A stretch of 64,000 nucleotides of DNA from Actinobacteria bacterium OV320 (GCA_001298545.1 LJCX01000029.1:744001-808000); one strand, 5' to 3'. Positions 8,571 through 18,964 are shown, counted from the first letter of the stretch. Made by a program: numbers and translations. The notes: a model not told the origin generated them from the letters alone.

Positions 8571-8984
8571 GTGCCGCTCTCGGAGCACGAGCAGCGCATG
8601 CTCGAGCAGATGGAGCGAGCGCTGTACGCCGAAGATCCCAAGTTCGCGTCGGCGCTCGAGGGAAGCGGGCTGCGTACGTACACCCGGCGGCGGGTCTACC
8701 AGGCGGTCGCAGGCTTCCTCGTGGGTATCGCGCTCCTCATGGCCGGTATGGTCGCCAAGCAGGTCTGGCTGAGCGTGGTGGGCTTCCTCGTCATGCTGGG
8801 CTGCGCGGTTCTCGCCGTGACCGGCTGGCGCAAGGCGCCCAAGCCGGGCGAGCAGCCCGCGGCAGGTGCCGCAGGAGCCCCGGGTACCCCGCGCAGTCGT
8901 GGTCAGGGTCGGCAGAAGCGCTCCATGATGGACCGGATCGAGCAGCGCTGGCAGCGCCGCCGTGACGAGCAGGGCGGTCACTGA
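8571..8984 (+). CDS. DUF3040 family membrane protein
   Basis: 137 residues, GTG 8571 after a good GGAGGA site. The N-terminal motif MPLSEHEQRMLEQMERALYA (residues 1-20) is diagnostic of DUF3040. Two membrane segments follow (about residues 42-60 and 64-82), then a basic, disordered C-terminal tail. The family is conserved in actinobacteria and has no established function. A 276-nt gap upstream carries a TATGAT hexamer at 8379-8384 that could be the -10 box. A strong terminator follows at 9008-9059. Confidence 0.88.
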   Translation: MPLSEHEQRMLEQMERALYAEDPKFASALEGSGLRTYTRRRVYQAVAGFLVGIALLMAGMVAKQVWLSVVGFLVMLGCAVLAVTGWRKAPKPGEQPAAGAAGAPGTPRSRGQGRQKRSMMDRIEQRWQRRRDEQGGH

Positions 8985-9007
8985 CCGCAGCACCACCCCC
9001 ATGCGAA

Positions 9008-9059
9008 GAAACGTTGAGGAGGCGACCACCCGGCCGGGTGGTCGCCCCCTCAACGTTTC
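9008..9059. terminator. Strong bidirectional hairpin terminator
   Basis: Two 26-nt arms (9008-9033 and 9034-9059) pair with a single mismatch, starting GAAACGTTGAGG and ending CCTCAACGTTTC. It lies between the convergent DUF3040 (+) and transglutaminase (-) genes, so it can stop transcription from both sides. Confidence 0.9.
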
Positions 9060-9106
9060 GGTTTCGCCGTCCCGGCCGCGCGTGTCCCCGGCTCGTGCAG
9101 AGCCCC

Positions 9107-9265
9107 TGCGGGCCGTGCGGGCCGTGCGGGCCGTGAGCCGTGCGGGCCGTGCGAGCCCTGCGGACCCCTGCGTGGCCGGTGCTCGGCGCGGGCCGGCCGG
9201 CGTTTCAGATCGGGCTCGGGCTCGGGCCTGGCTTGCGCGGGGCTCGGGCCGGGCTCGGGCCGAGC
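9107..9265. repeat. Simple tandem repeats (GCGGGCCGT and GGGCTC units)
   Basis: Beyond the terminator, the 239 nt before the transglutaminase stop contain no gene. Two short-unit arrays are visible: four to five copies of a 9-nt unit GCGGGCCGT (about 9107-9155) and repeated GGGCTC/GGGCC units (about 9211-9262). This is low-complexity DNA between convergent genes. Confidence 0.7.
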
Positions 9266-9298
9266 ACGGGCCCACCTGGACGCCGGCTCGGCCCTTTC

Positions 9299-11821
9299 TC
9301 AGCCGCTCTGCTCCTGGCTCTGCGGCCCGGACGAGCGGCGCACGAGAGTCGCCAGACGGGCCGCCCAGGACGCCTTGAGGGCCGTCCAGCGGTCGTTGAG
9401 GTCCCAGACCGCGCGGATGGCCGAACGCGGTGCCACGACGGCACGCACACGCGTGGTCCAGCCGACCCGCTCGCGCAGGGCCCCGCGCACCTTGCGCACC
9501 TCGTCGGCCAGGCCGCCCTCGGCCCTGGGCTCCGGAGCGAACAGCACCTGCTCCACGGCGCCGGCGACCCGGTGCACCGAACGGCCCACCGTCTCGTCCA
9601 GCTCCCCGATCCGGACGATCCGCGCGGCCGCTCGCCGCGGGGTCAGCGCGTCGTCCGGCTCGATGCCGTAGTCCCAGGCCGAGTCGGTGAGCTCGCGCCA
9701 CACCGCCAGCACATGCTCGACGGCCGCCTCACCGGCCTCCTGCGGCGGCACGTCCAGCAGCACCGCCGGACCGGGGTCGCCCGGCTGCCGGCCGTCCCCG
9801 ACGGCACCGCCGTCCTTGCGCCCGCCCGGAGGTGCCCCGGCGGGCGAGGAGGCGGAGTGCTGGGCGGACGCCAGCCGCACCGCACGTCTTCTCAGCCGCC
9901 ACAGCATCGGCAGCAGCGGCAGGGCGAGCGCCCCCGCCCCCAGCAGCGTCCAGCCGGCGACCTGGTACCAGGGGGTACCGCCGCCGTCCTGCTCCGTCGG
10001 GTCCAGCGGCAGCGCGGCGGCGCAGCCCTCGATCTTCTTGTCCTGGGCCGAGCAGCTGGTGCTCGCCGACGGCTCGGTCGAAGGCGCCGCGTCCGCAGAA
10101 CGGGAGGCCTGCGGCAGGTCGGGAACGGTCTCGCCCGAACTGTCCGGCAGCGTGTACGTGGGCGTCGTGCCCCGGGTCGGGGTCGGTTCGAAACGGGTCC
10201 AGCCGACGCCCTCGAAGTACAGCTCCGGCCAGGCGTGCGCGTCCTTCAGACCCACCGCCAACGAACCGTCCGCCTGCGGGGAACCCGGCGCGAAGCCCAC
10301 CGCGACCCGCGCCGGTATGCCCAGCGTGCGGGCCATCGCGGCCATCGCGAACGAGAAGTGGACGCAGAAGCCCTGCTTGTCCTTCAGGAAGCGGGCGATC
10401 GCGTTGGGGCCGCTGCCGACCTCGACCTCGGTGTCGTACTCGAAGCCGCCCGTCACCGCGAAGTAGTCCTGGAGCGCGACCGCCTTCTCGTAGTCGCTGG
10501 TGGCGCCCTTGGTGATCTCCCGGGCCTGCCGCGCCACCACCGCGGGCAGGGAGTCCGGGACCTTGGTGTAGGTGCTCTTCACGGAGCCGGGCGCCTCGGG
10601 CGCCGAGGCCAGCTGCTCCGCCGTCGGCTGCACATCGAGGCTCGTCACCTGGTACGTCTTGCCGCTGGTCTTCTGGCCGTGGTCGCCGACCAGGGTCATG
10701 CCGACCGGCTCGTACCGCCAGTTGCCCTTGATCTGCACGCTGCTCGGCGGGTACGGCATCGGCAGCCAGTCCTGGCCGTAACCGGCGGCGGCCGCGATCC
10801 GGGTCGTGACCTCCGTGCGCTTGACGTCCTGACCCAGACCGGTGGGGGAGGGGAACTCGTCCGGCACGGCGATGATGTGACGCTTCGCCGGCTTCCACGT
10901 CGTGCCGTCGAAGTCGTCCAGCGACACGATCCGCAGGTACATGTCCGAGATGTTGCTGGTGGTGGTCCGCAGGGTCAGGACCGTGCGGTCCTCATCCACG
11001 TTCAGGCTGTCACGCAGCGACACCAGCGGGTTGACCGCGGAGATCGTGCCCCCGCTGCCGTTGCCCGCGCCGACGCCGGTGCCCGCCCCGTCCAGCAGGC
11101 CGCCCTGTATCGCCGGCAGCGGCAGGAGCGGCACCACGAGGGCGACACCCAGCGCGGCCATGCCGATGCGGCGGCCGGTGCGCACCGGGGCCACCGGGCC
11201 GGACGGCGCGCCCGGACCGCGCGGTGCCCCGCCGAAGACCCGGCCCCACTGCGAGAGGCGCTCCCGGCCCTCGGCGAGCAGCAGCATCAGATAGCCGGCC
11301 GCGGCGACCAGGAACCACAGCCAGTCGGTCACCCCCTCGGACAGGCCCGCGGCGACCGAGTACAGCGCCAGCAGCGGCAGGCCGGCCGGGGCGGCGTTGC
11401 GGTAGGTCACCGCGAGGGTGTCCACCGCCAGGCCGATCACCAGCACCCCGCCGATCACCATCAGCCGGATGCCGTCGGACAGCGGGGCCGGGATCGCGTA
11501 CCGCCCCACGTCGTCGGTGCCCGTCTGGAGCAGGTCACCGAAATGGCGGAAGGCCTCCGGGCCGGGGATCAGGCCGGCGAGGGCGTGCTCCCGGGCGAAG
11601 AGCAGCGTCAGCAGGACCAGCGTGACCAGGGTCTGGACGGCCACGGTCAGCGGCCGGGCCAGCGGCACCCGCCGGGTCGCCGCGCCCACCCCGGACTGGA
11701 CGGCCAGCAGGAACGCCGCCTGGAGGAGCCAGGTCGCCGGGGTGACAAGGGGCAGCAGGGCGCACGAGGCCATCAGCGTCGCCGCCGCCGAGCACAGCGT
11801 CAGTCGGGCCCGCCCGCTCAT
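9299..11821 (-). CDS. TgpA-type membrane transglutaminase-like protein
   Basis: 840 residues. Six N-terminal membrane helices (residues about 10-190, DUF3488/TgpA region) are followed by an extracytoplasmic transglutaminase-like domain. This has the Cys site in GFCVHFSFAMAAMARTLGIP, the His site in DAHAWPELYF and the acidic position in GWTRFEPTP. One more membrane helix and a cytoplasmic C-terminal domain follow. The ATG at 11821 overlaps the DUF58 stop (ATGA) and has GGGGAGGG upstream. With MoxR and DUF58 it forms a three-gene module found in many bacteria, perhaps for envelope protein maturation; the substrate is unknown. Confidence 0.9.
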   Translation of the reverse strand: MSGRARLTLCSAAATLMASCALLPLVTPATWLLQAAFLLAVQSGVGAATRRVPLARPLTVAVQTLVTLVLLTLLFAREHALAGLIPGPEAFRHFGDLLQTGTDDVGRYAIPAPLSDGIRLMVIGGVLVIGLAVDTLAVTYRNAAPAGLPLLALYSVAAGLSEGVTDWLWFLVAAAGYLMLLLAEGRERLSQWGRVFGGAPRGPGAPSGPVAPVRTGRRIGMAALGVALVVPLLPLPAIQGGLLDGAGTGVGAGNGSGGTISAVNPLVSLRDSLNVDEDRTVLTLRTTTSNISDMYLRIVSLDDFDGTTWKPAKRHIIAVPDEFPSPTGLGQDVKRTEVTTRIAAAAGYGQDWLPMPYPPSSVQIKGNWRYEPVGMTLVGDHGQKTSGKTYQVTSLDVQPTAEQLASAPEAPGSVKSTYTKVPDSLPAVVARQAREITKGATSDYEKAVALQDYFAVTGGFEYDTEVEVGSGPNAIARFLKDKQGFCVHFSFAMAAMARTLGIPARVAVGFAPGSPQADGSLAVGLKDAHAWPELYFEGVGWTRFEPTPTRGTTPTYTLPDSSGETVPDLPQASRSADAAPSTEPSASTSCSAQDKKIEGCAAALPLDPTEQDGGGTPWYQVAGWTLLGAGALALPLLPMLWRLRRRAVRLASAQHSASSPAGAPPGGRKDGGAVGDGRQPGDPGPAVLLDVPPQEAGEAAVEHVLAVWRELTDSAWDYGIEPDDALTPRRAAARIVRIGELDETVGRSVHRVAGAVEQVLFAPEPRAEGGLADEVRKVRGALRERVGWTTRVRAVVAPRSAIRAVWDLNDRWTALKASWAARLATLVRRSSGPQSQEQSG

Positions 11822-13190
11822 GACCATCCCTCCCCGCCGCTCGTCGTCATCACGCCCGCCCGCTCGCGGTCCGCCTGGCGCCACAGCTCGTTCAGCGGAG
11901 CGCCCCGCGGCACGCTGAGCGCCGTCCAGCCCGCCTCGCGCAGCATCCGCAGCCGCTCCTCCTGCCTGTTCATCGGATCGGAAGCGCCGTTCGGTTCACG
12001 CGCCCAGCTGTCGCCGTCCAGCAGGAAGGCGACCGCGCCGCCGCTGCGCTGGCGCATCTTCGCGGCCACCGCCGCCGGCTCCTCGTCGAGATCGCCGAGG
12101 AAGGCCACCAGCAGTCCCTCGTTGCCGCCGCGCAGCACGTCGTAGGCCCGGGACAGGCCCGTGCCGTCGGAATGGTCGACCACCGCCAGGGTGTCCATCA
12201 TCAGCCCGGCGGCGTCCGCCGACTCCTGGCTCGCGCCGGCGAACCCGTCGGAACCCTCACCGGGCACCGAGTTGCCCGTGTCCGTCAGCAGCCGCACCGA
12301 GAAGCCCCGCTCCAGCATGTGCACCAGCACGGACGCGGCGCCCGAGACCGCCCATTCGAAGGCGGAGTCCGGGCCCGCGCCCTGGTAGGAGAGGCCCCGG
12401 GTGTCCAGCAGCACCGTGCAGCGGGAGCGTTGCGGCTGCTCCTCGCGGCGCACCATCAGCTCGCCGTAGCGGGCGGTCAGACGCCAGTGCACCCGGCGCA
12501 GGTCGTCGCCGTAGCGGTAGCCGCGCGGGATCACGTCGTCCTCGCCGGCCAGTGCCAGCGCGCGCAGCCGTCCGTCGCCGTACCCCTTGGCCTCGCCGCT
12601 CAGGCGTACCGGGGGCAGTGGCTCCACGCGCGGGATCACGGTCAGCGTGTCGTAGGTGGAGAAGGCCCTGGTGAGTTCGCACATGCCGAAGGGATCGCTC
12701 AGGCGCAGTTGCAGCGGGCCCAGCGGGTAGCGGCCGCGCAGGTCGGAGCGGACCCGGTAGGACACCTCGCGGCGGCCGCCCGCCTCGACCCGGTCCAGGA
12801 CGAACCGGGGACGCGGACCGAGCACGTACGGCACCCGGTCCTGGAGCATCAGCAGGCCGGTGGGCAGCCGCGAGACGTTGTCCATTCGCAGGTGGACCCG
12901 TGCCTCGCTGCCGGCGGGCACCCGCGCGGGAGAGAGCCGACGGCTGCCGGCGACCCGGTAGCGGGTGCGGTAGACGACGGCCGCGCAGATCAGCGGCAGC
13001 GCGGCCAGCAGCAGCCCGACCCGCAGCAGGTCGGGCTGTCCGAGCACGTAGGCGCAGATGGCGGCAGCGATGCCGGCGGCGAGGAAGGAGCGGCCGCGGG
13101 TGGTCAGACCTGCCAGGGCCGTGCGTGCGCCGCCCTTCTCGCCCTTCTCACCGTGGCCCGTGGACGGCTGCCCGGTGCCCCCGGCGGTCA

Positions 13191-13194
<4 letters not shown>
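11818..13194 (-). CDS. DUF58 domain protein, partner of MoxR
   Basis: 458 residues. Two membrane segments near residues 37-75, then a beta-rich region, then the conserved DUF58 block: GYRYGDDLRRVHWRLTAR and MVRREEQPQR at about residues 225-255. A von Willebrand A-like fold follows (CTVLLDTRGLSY). The GTG at 13194 overlaps the MoxR stop (GTGA), and the gene ends in ATGA with the transglutaminase start, so all three are coupled. DUF58 proteins are thought to be adaptors for MoxR ATPases; the specific target is not known. Confidence 0.9.
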
Positions 13195-14225
<1,031 letters not shown>

Positions 14226-14320
14226 CCGGCCCTCCTCGGCCCAAACTTTCTCCGGGCCGACGCTCTGTGCGGCAAACCGGCCCACCCCGAATCACGGACG
14301 CCGTGCACGAACTGCTCAGC

Positions 14321-14330
14321 GTGACGTCAC
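14321..14330. promoter_or_regulatory. Palindrome GTGACGTCAC upstream of moxR
   Basis: A perfect 10-bp palindrome about 95 nt upstream of the MoxR start, within the 270-nt gap between moxR and the carbonic anhydrase stop. It is a candidate operator. No regulator can be named from the sequence. Confidence 0.35.
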
Positions 14331-14371
14331 ACCCGCATTCTTGCTGCCGTTACCGATTCGTGTCACTCGCC

Positions 14372-14380
14372 TGTGGACAA
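14372..14380 (-). promoter_or_regulatory. DnaA-box-like sequence TTGTCCACA
   Basis: The minus strand reads TTGTCCACA, the Streptomyces DnaA-box consensus, about 150 nt upstream of moxR. A second exact copy is at 39227-39235. No origin genes are near, so it may be a titration or regulatory site, or chance. Confidence 0.4.
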
Positions 14381-14495
14381 CTGTCCGCGTTATGTCGGTG
14401 TTATGACTATTTGGGCGTCCGAGGTGCGGAAATCAACAGCGAAACGACAGCGAACGACGGCGTCCGTGAACGGTCGCACAGGGGCGCGGGAGCGA

Positions 14496-15041
14496 TTACG
14501 CGGGGTCGATCTCGCGCAGCAGGCCCGTCTTCACGTCGAACACGAAGCCGCGCACGTCGTCGGTGTGCAGCATGAACGGGGAGGTGCGCACCCGCTGCAT
14601 CGACTGCCGTACGTCCTGGTCGACATCCCGGAAGGCCTCCACCGCCCAGGCCGGACGCTGGCCGACCTCCATCTCCAGCTCGGTGCGGAAGTCCTCGGTG
14701 ATCGCCTCGAGGCCGCAGCCGGTGTGGTGGATGAGGACGACGCTGCGCGTGCCCAGCTTGCGCTGGCTGATGGTGAGCGAGCGGATCACGTCGTCGGTGA
14801 CCACACCGCCGGCGTTGCGGATCGTGTGGCAGTCGCCGAGCTCGAGGCCGAGCGCCGCGTGCAGGTCGAGGCGGGCGTCCATGCAGGCCACGACCGCTAC
14901 GTGCAGAACGGGGCGCGCGTCCATGCCGGGGTCGGAGAAGGCGGCCGCGTACCGCACGTTCGCCTCGACGAGGCGGTCGGTGACGGTGTCGTCGGTTATG
15001 GCGCCTTCGGGCCGTGCGGGAACCGATGCAGAAGTCGTCAT
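14496..15041 (-). CDS. Beta-class carbonic anhydrase
   Basis: 181 residues from ATG 15041. The zinc ligands of beta carbonic anhydrases are present: Cys-x-Asp-x-Arg in VVACMDARLDL (residue about 48) and His-x2-Cys in IHHTGCGLEA (about 100). It interconverts CO2 and bicarbonate. The short length matches a compact bacterial subgroup. The open frame extends to 15197, but the N-terminal extension is unlike the family. It stops with TAA at 14496. It is divergent from rsmH and separated from moxR by 270 nt, so it is probably transcribed alone. Confidence 0.92.
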   Translation of the reverse strand: MTTSASVPARPEGAITDDTVTDRLVEANVRYAAAFSDPGMDARPVLHVAVVACMDARLDLHAALGLELGDCHTIRNAGGVVTDDVIRSLTISQRKLGTRSVVLIHHTGCGLEAITEDFRTELEMEVGQRPAWAVEAFRDVDQDVRQSMQRVRTSPFMLHTDDVRGFVFDVKTGLLREIDPA

Positions 15042-15366
15042 ACCGAAGACGGTACTGGTCACGTGCGTTCTGGGCCTGCTGTGAGAACGGAAAAAGAGTG
15101 TCATCACGTGCTCTTTGTGAGGTAAGCCACAGAGGAGGCGGGGCGGGGGATCCCGTCGGGCCGCGCCGCGCAGGCCGGTTGATTGACCGCGAGACACCGT
15201 GGACTAAAGTGACGCGAAGCGGGAGGCGACGATCTCCCTGCTGGACTGAACCCCGTGAGACCCCGGCCCGGCCGCCGGAGATCTCCCCGCGGCGCCGGCA
15301 GGCCTTCCCTTCCTCAGGGGGCGGGGACCCGGCGATGCGTACACCCGCCGGATCTGAGAGGGCCCC
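15042..15366. other. 325-nt divergent gap between carbonic anhydrase and rsmH
   Basis: No gene is visible. It must contain the promoter of carbonic anhydrase (minus) and the promoter of the dcw cluster (plus, see 15183-15210), leaving a dcw leader of roughly 150 nt. No mraZ gene is present here. Confidence 0.6.
15183..15210 (+). promoter_or_regulatory. Predicted housekeeping promoter of the dcw cluster
   Basis: TTGACC (15183-15188) and TAAAGT (15205-15210) are separated by 16 nt, close to the vegetative sigma consensus. They lie about 155 nt upstream of rsmH. Assignment is by motif and position only. Confidence 0.5.
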
Positions 15367-16323
15367 TTGAGTCACAGTCGACACGTCCCGGTGATGCTCC
15401 AGCGGTGCCTGGACCTGTTGGCCCCCGCCCTCCAGCGGCCGGGATCGGTGGTGGTGGACTGCACGCTCGGCCTCGGCGGCCACAGCGAGGCCCTGCTGAC
15501 GCAGTTCCCCGAGGTCCGGCTCGTCGCCCTCGACCGCGACAAGGAGGCGCTGCGCCTGTCCGGTGAGCGCCTCGCCCCGTTCGGCGACCGCGCCACCCTC
15601 GTGCACGCCGTCTACGACGAACTGCCCGACGTACTGGACCGGCTCGGCATCGCGCGCGTGCAGGGCATCCTGTTCGACCTCGGCGTCTCCTCCATGCAAC
15701 TCGACGAGGCCGACCGCGGCTTCGCCTACGCCCAGGACGCCCCGCTCGACATGCGGATGGACCAGACGACCGGCGTCAGCGCGGCCGAGGTCCTCAACAC
15801 GTACCCGCCCGGTGAACTGGTGCGGATCCTGCGGGCGTACGGCGAGGAGAAGCAGGCCAAGCGGATCGTCTCCGCAGTGGTGCGCGAGCGCGACAAGGAG
15901 CCGTTCACCAACAGCGCGCGGCTCGTGGAGCTGATCCGCAACGCCCTTCCCCAGGCCGCCAAGCGCACCGGCGGCAACCCCGCCAAGCGCACCTTCCAGG
16001 CGCTGCGCATCGAGGTCAACGGCGAACTCTCCGTCCTGGAGCGGGCGATCCCGGCGGCGGTGGAGGCGATCGACGTGGGCGGCCGGATCGCCGTCCTGTC
16101 GTACCAATCGCTCGAAGACCGGCTCGTGAAGCAGGTGTTCGCGGCCGGTGCCGCCAACACCGCGCCGCCCGGGCTGCCGGTCGTCCCCGAGCGCTACCAG
16201 CCCCGGCTCAAGCTGCTCACCCGCGGTGCCGAACTTCCCACCGAGGAAGAGATCGCCGAGAACCGGCGTGCCACCCCGGCGCGCCTGCGCGGGGCCGAGC
16301 GAATCAGGGAGTCCATCGAATGA
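15367..16323 (+). CDS. rsmH: 16S rRNA (cytosine-1402 N4)-methyltransferase RsmH/MraW
   Basis: 318 residues. The start is TTG 15367: an in-frame TGA lies at 15355-15357 with no ATG or GTG between, and GAGAGG sits upstream. The SAM-binding motif DCTLGLGGHSEALL is at about residue 30. The family blocks GILFDLGVSSMQLDEADRGF, DMRMD, KRTFQALRIEVN and SYQSLEDRLVK are all present. The enzyme methylates N4 of C1402 in the 16S rRNA P site. It is the first gene of the dcw cluster; ftsL follows after 45 nt. Confidence 0.97.
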   Translation: MSHSRHVPVMLQRCLDLLAPALQRPGSVVVDCTLGLGGHSEALLTQFPEVRLVALDRDKEALRLSGERLAPFGDRATLVHAVYDELPDVLDRLGIARVQGILFDLGVSSMQLDEADRGFAYAQDAPLDMRMDQTTGVSAAEVLNTYPPGELVRILRAYGEEKQAKRIVSAVVRERDKEPFTNSARLVELIRNALPQAAKRTGGNPAKRTFQALRIEVNGELSVLERAIPAAVEAIDVGGRIAVLSYQSLEDRLVKQVFAAGAANTAPPGLPVVPERYQPRLKLLTRGAELPTEEEIAENRRATPARLRGAERIRESIE

Positions 16324-16368
16324 CGGGCGTGAGCCGAGGGTTCGGAATTCCGACCCGGGGGAGGCCGA

Positions 16369-16914
16369 GTGAGTAGGAAACCCGAACTGAAGGGGAGGGC
16401 CGCCCGGCTCGCGCGGCTTTTCCCGGCCGGCCCCCGGCAGGCGGCCCGCACCCCGTTCGTCCTCCTCGTCGTCCTTCTCCTGGGCGGCGGTCTCATCGGA
16501 CTGCTCGTACTGAACTCCGCGCTCAGCGAGGGCTCGTTCAAGATGGACGACCTCAAGAAGGACACCAAGAGCCTCACCGACGAGGAGCAGGCGCTCCAGC
16601 GGGACATCGACTCCTACTCCGCCCCCGACGCCCTCCAGCGCCGCGCGCGCGAACTCGGCATGGTCCCCGGCGGGGACCCGGCCTTCCTGAACCCCGACGG
16701 CACCGTGAAGGGCGTCCCCTCGCCCGCCGCCCAGCAGTCCCTGGAGGAGGCTCCCGCCGCCGTACGGCCGCCGGAGGCCCTCCTGCTCTCCCAGACGATC
16801 GAGGGGCCGCCGTCCCCGGCGACACCATCGCCGAGCGCCCCTTCCGAGCCGACCGAGCCCCCGGCCCCGAGCGCCGCCCCGACCGAAGCCATCCCCGAGA
16901 CCCCCGGCAGGTGA
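16369..16914 (+). CDS. ftsL: Cell division protein FtsL-like (septum assembly)
   Basis: 181 residues from GTG 16369 with GGGGGAGG upstream. A short basic cytoplasmic N-terminus precedes one membrane helix (about residues 29-50), followed by a coiled coil (MDDLKKDTKSLTDEEQALQ). The region up to RARELGMVP is typical of FtsL/DivIC proteins. The last 60 residues are a Pro/Ser-rich disordered tail, usual in actinobacteria. It would form a complex with FtsQ and DivIC and activate FtsW-FtsI. Position between rsmH and ftsI supports the call. Confidence 0.9.
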   Translation: MSRKPELKGRAARLARLFPAGPRQAARTPFVLLVVLLLGGGLIGLLVLNSALSEGSFKMDDLKKDTKSLTDEEQALQRDIDSYSAPDALQRRARELGMVPGGDPAFLNPDGTVKGVPSPAAQQSLEEAPAAVRPPEALLLSQTIEGPPSPATPSPSAPSEPTEPPAPSAAPTEAIPETPGR

Positions 16915-17005
16915 CGGAAGTGTCCGACAGGGAACCGCCGCGCCGGCGCGTGCCCGGCCCCGCCCGGCCCTGTGGCGCCGGGTCCGCCCAGGGCCCTCGC
17001 CCTTC

Positions 17006-18964
17006 GTGCCCTCGGCGGGGGCCTCCTCGGCGATACCCGGGTGTACCTCCCGCCCCGGGCCCGCCCAGCGGCGGCCGGGGCCCGGCGCCCGTCCCGCCCG
17101 CCGCCCCACCGCACCCGCTCCACGCCCCGCGGCGCAGCGTGTCATCCGGCTCGGCAGCCCCCGCCCGCGTCTGCGGATGGTCGGCCTCGCGCTGGCCCTG
17201 GTGCTGATCGCGTTCGTCGTCCGTCTGCTCCAGGTGCAGGCCGTCGACGCGAGCGCCTACGCCGCCAAGGCCGAGCAGAACCGGTACGTCGGCCAGGTAC
17301 TGGCCGCCGAGCGGGGCGAGATCACCGACCGCGCCGGCGTGGCCTTCGCGACCAGCGTGGACGCCTACGACATCACGGCCGACCCCACGATGTTCACGCG
17401 CGCGCAGCTGAAGGTCGACGACGCCCCCGAGCAGGCGGCCGCGCTCCTCGCGCCGATCCTCGGCCAGGAGCAGTCCGCGCTCGTCAAGAAGCTGCGGCCG
17501 AAGGACGCGAGCCTGCGCTACGTCAAGCTGGCCGGCCGGCAGACCCCGCAGGTCTGGAAGCAGATCAAGGACCTGAGGTCCGCCCTGTCCACCAAGGCGG
17601 AGACGGACAAGGCCACCGTCAACGTCCTCGCCGGCGTCTTCTCCGTTCCCAGCAGCAAGCGCGTGTACCCCAACGGGAACCTCGCCGCCGGGATACTGGG
17701 CTGGGTCAACGCCGACGGCAAGGGCGGCGGCGGTGTCGAGCAGCAGCTGAACGCGACCCTGACCGGCAAGGACGGCAAGATCCGCTACGCCCAGTCCGGC
17801 GGCCGCCAGGTGCCCACCGTGGGCTCCACCGAGACCCCCGCGGTGCCCGGCTCCGACGTCGAGCTGACGATCGACCGCGACATCCAGTGGGCCGCGCAGA
17901 ACGCCATCACCGAGCAGGTGGAGGAGTCCCGGGCGGACCGCGGCTACGTCATCGTCCAGGACAACCGCACCGGCGAGATCCTCGCCATGGCCAACTCGCC
18001 CGGCTTCGACCCGGGCGACCTCTCGCAGGCCAAGTCCGCGGACATGGGCAACGCCTCCGTCCAGGACGCCTACGAACCCGGCTCCACGGCCAAGGTCATG
18101 TCGATGGCCGCCGTGCTGGAGGAGAACGCCGCCACACCGCTGACGCATGTCACCGTGCCCAACCGGCTGCACCGCGGCGACCGGCTCTTCCAGGACGACA
18201 TCGACCACGCCACCTGGTACCTCACGCTCAACGGCGTGCTCGCCAAGTCCAGCAACATCGGCACCATCCTGGCCACCGGCCAGCTCGGCAAGACGCAGGC
18301 CCAGGCCAACCAGGTGCTCTACTCGTACCTGCGCAAGTTCGGCATCGGCAGCCAGACCGGACTCGGCTTCCCCGGCGAGACGAAGGGCATCCTGGCCCAG
18401 CCAGGCAAGTGGTCGACCTCGCAGCAGTACACGATCCCCTTCGGCCAGGGCATGTCGCTCAACGCGCTCCAGGCGGCCTCCGTGTACTCGACGATCGCCA
18501 ACGGCGGAGTCCGTGTGGAGCCCACCCTGGTGCGCGGCACCAAGGGCCCGGACGGACGCTTCGCCCCCGCCGAGGCGCCCGCGAAGACCCGGGTCGTCAG
18601 CCAGAAGACGGCGAAGACCCTCGCCCAGATGCTGGAGTCGGTCGTGGACGACGAGGAGGGCACGGGCGCCAAGGCGCGGATCCCCGGCTACCGCGTCGCG
18701 GGTAAGACCGGTACCGCCAACCGGGTCGATCCGGCCACCGGCACCTACAAGGGCTACACCTCCTCGTTCGCCGGTTTCGCGCCCGCCGACAACCCCCGGG
18801 TCACCGTGTACTGCGCCATCCAGAACGCCACCAAGGGCAGCTACTTCGGCGGCCAGATCTGCGGTCCCGTCTTCAAGAAGGTCATGGAGTTCGCCCTGAA
18901 GACCCTCCAGATCCCACCGACCGGCGCCAAGGCCGCGAGCCTCCCGGTCTCCTTCACCCCCTGA
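17006..18964 (+). CDS. ftsI: Septal peptidoglycan transpeptidase FtsI (PBP3), 5' end doubtful
   Basis: The intact frame from GTG 17006 gives 652 residues. They comprise one membrane helix (after RPRLRMVGLALALVL), a PBP dimerisation domain and a transpeptidase domain with all three catalytic motifs: SxxK in PGSTAKVM, SxN in KSSNIG and KTG in AGKTGTANR. It cross-links septal peptidoglycan with FtsW. GTG 17006 has no ribosome site. The expected start (GTG 16920, encoding SDREPPRRRVPGPARP) is in another frame, five nt after the ftsL stop. A frameshift (one base lost or two gained) between about 16970 and 17005 would join them. It may be real or a sequence error. Confidence 0.9.
   Translation: MPSAGASSAIPGCTSRPGPAQRRPGPGARPARRPTAPAPRPAAQRVIRLGSPRPRLRMVGLALALVLIAFVVRLLQVQAVDASAYAAKAEQNRYVGQVLAAERGEITDRAGVAFATSVDAYDITADPTMFTRAQLKVDDAPEQAAALLAPILGQEQSALVKKLRPKDASLRYVKLAGRQTPQVWKQIKDLRSALSTKAETDKATVNVLAGVFSVPSSKRVYPNGNLAAGILGWVNADGKGGGGVEQQLNATLTGKDGKIRYAQSGGRQVPTVGSTETPAVPGSDVELTIDRDIQWAAQNAITEQVEESRADRGYVIVQDNRTGEILAMANSPGFDPGDLSQAKSADMGNASVQDAYEPGSTAKVMSMAAVLEENAATPLTHVTVPNRLHRGDRLFQDDIDHATWYLTLNGVLAKSSNIGTILATGQLGKTQAQANQVLYSYLRKFGIGSQTGLGFPGETKGILAQPGKWSTSQQYTIPFGQGMSLNALQAASVYSTIANGGVRVEPTLVRGTKGPDGRFAPAEAPAKTRVVSQKTAKTLAQMLESVVDDEEGTGAKARIPGYRVAGKTGTANRVDPATGTYKGYTSSFAGFAPADNPRVTVYCAIQNATKGSYFGGQICGPVFKKVMEFALKTLQIPPTGAKAASLPVSFTP

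Noticed and set aside
9140..12145. Plus-strand frame of 1001 codons antisense to the transglutaminase
   Set aside because: The product is Arg/Gln/Gly-rich with no domain; it is the usual high-GC shadow of the minus-strand genes, which carry clear motifs.
15042..15366. A missed mraZ gene before rsmH
   Set aside because: No frame of about 140 codons with MraZ motifs exists in this gap.
14407..17145. Minus-strand frame of 912 codons over rsmH and ftsL
   Set aside because: It is antisense to genes with diagnostic motifs and shows compositional bias only.
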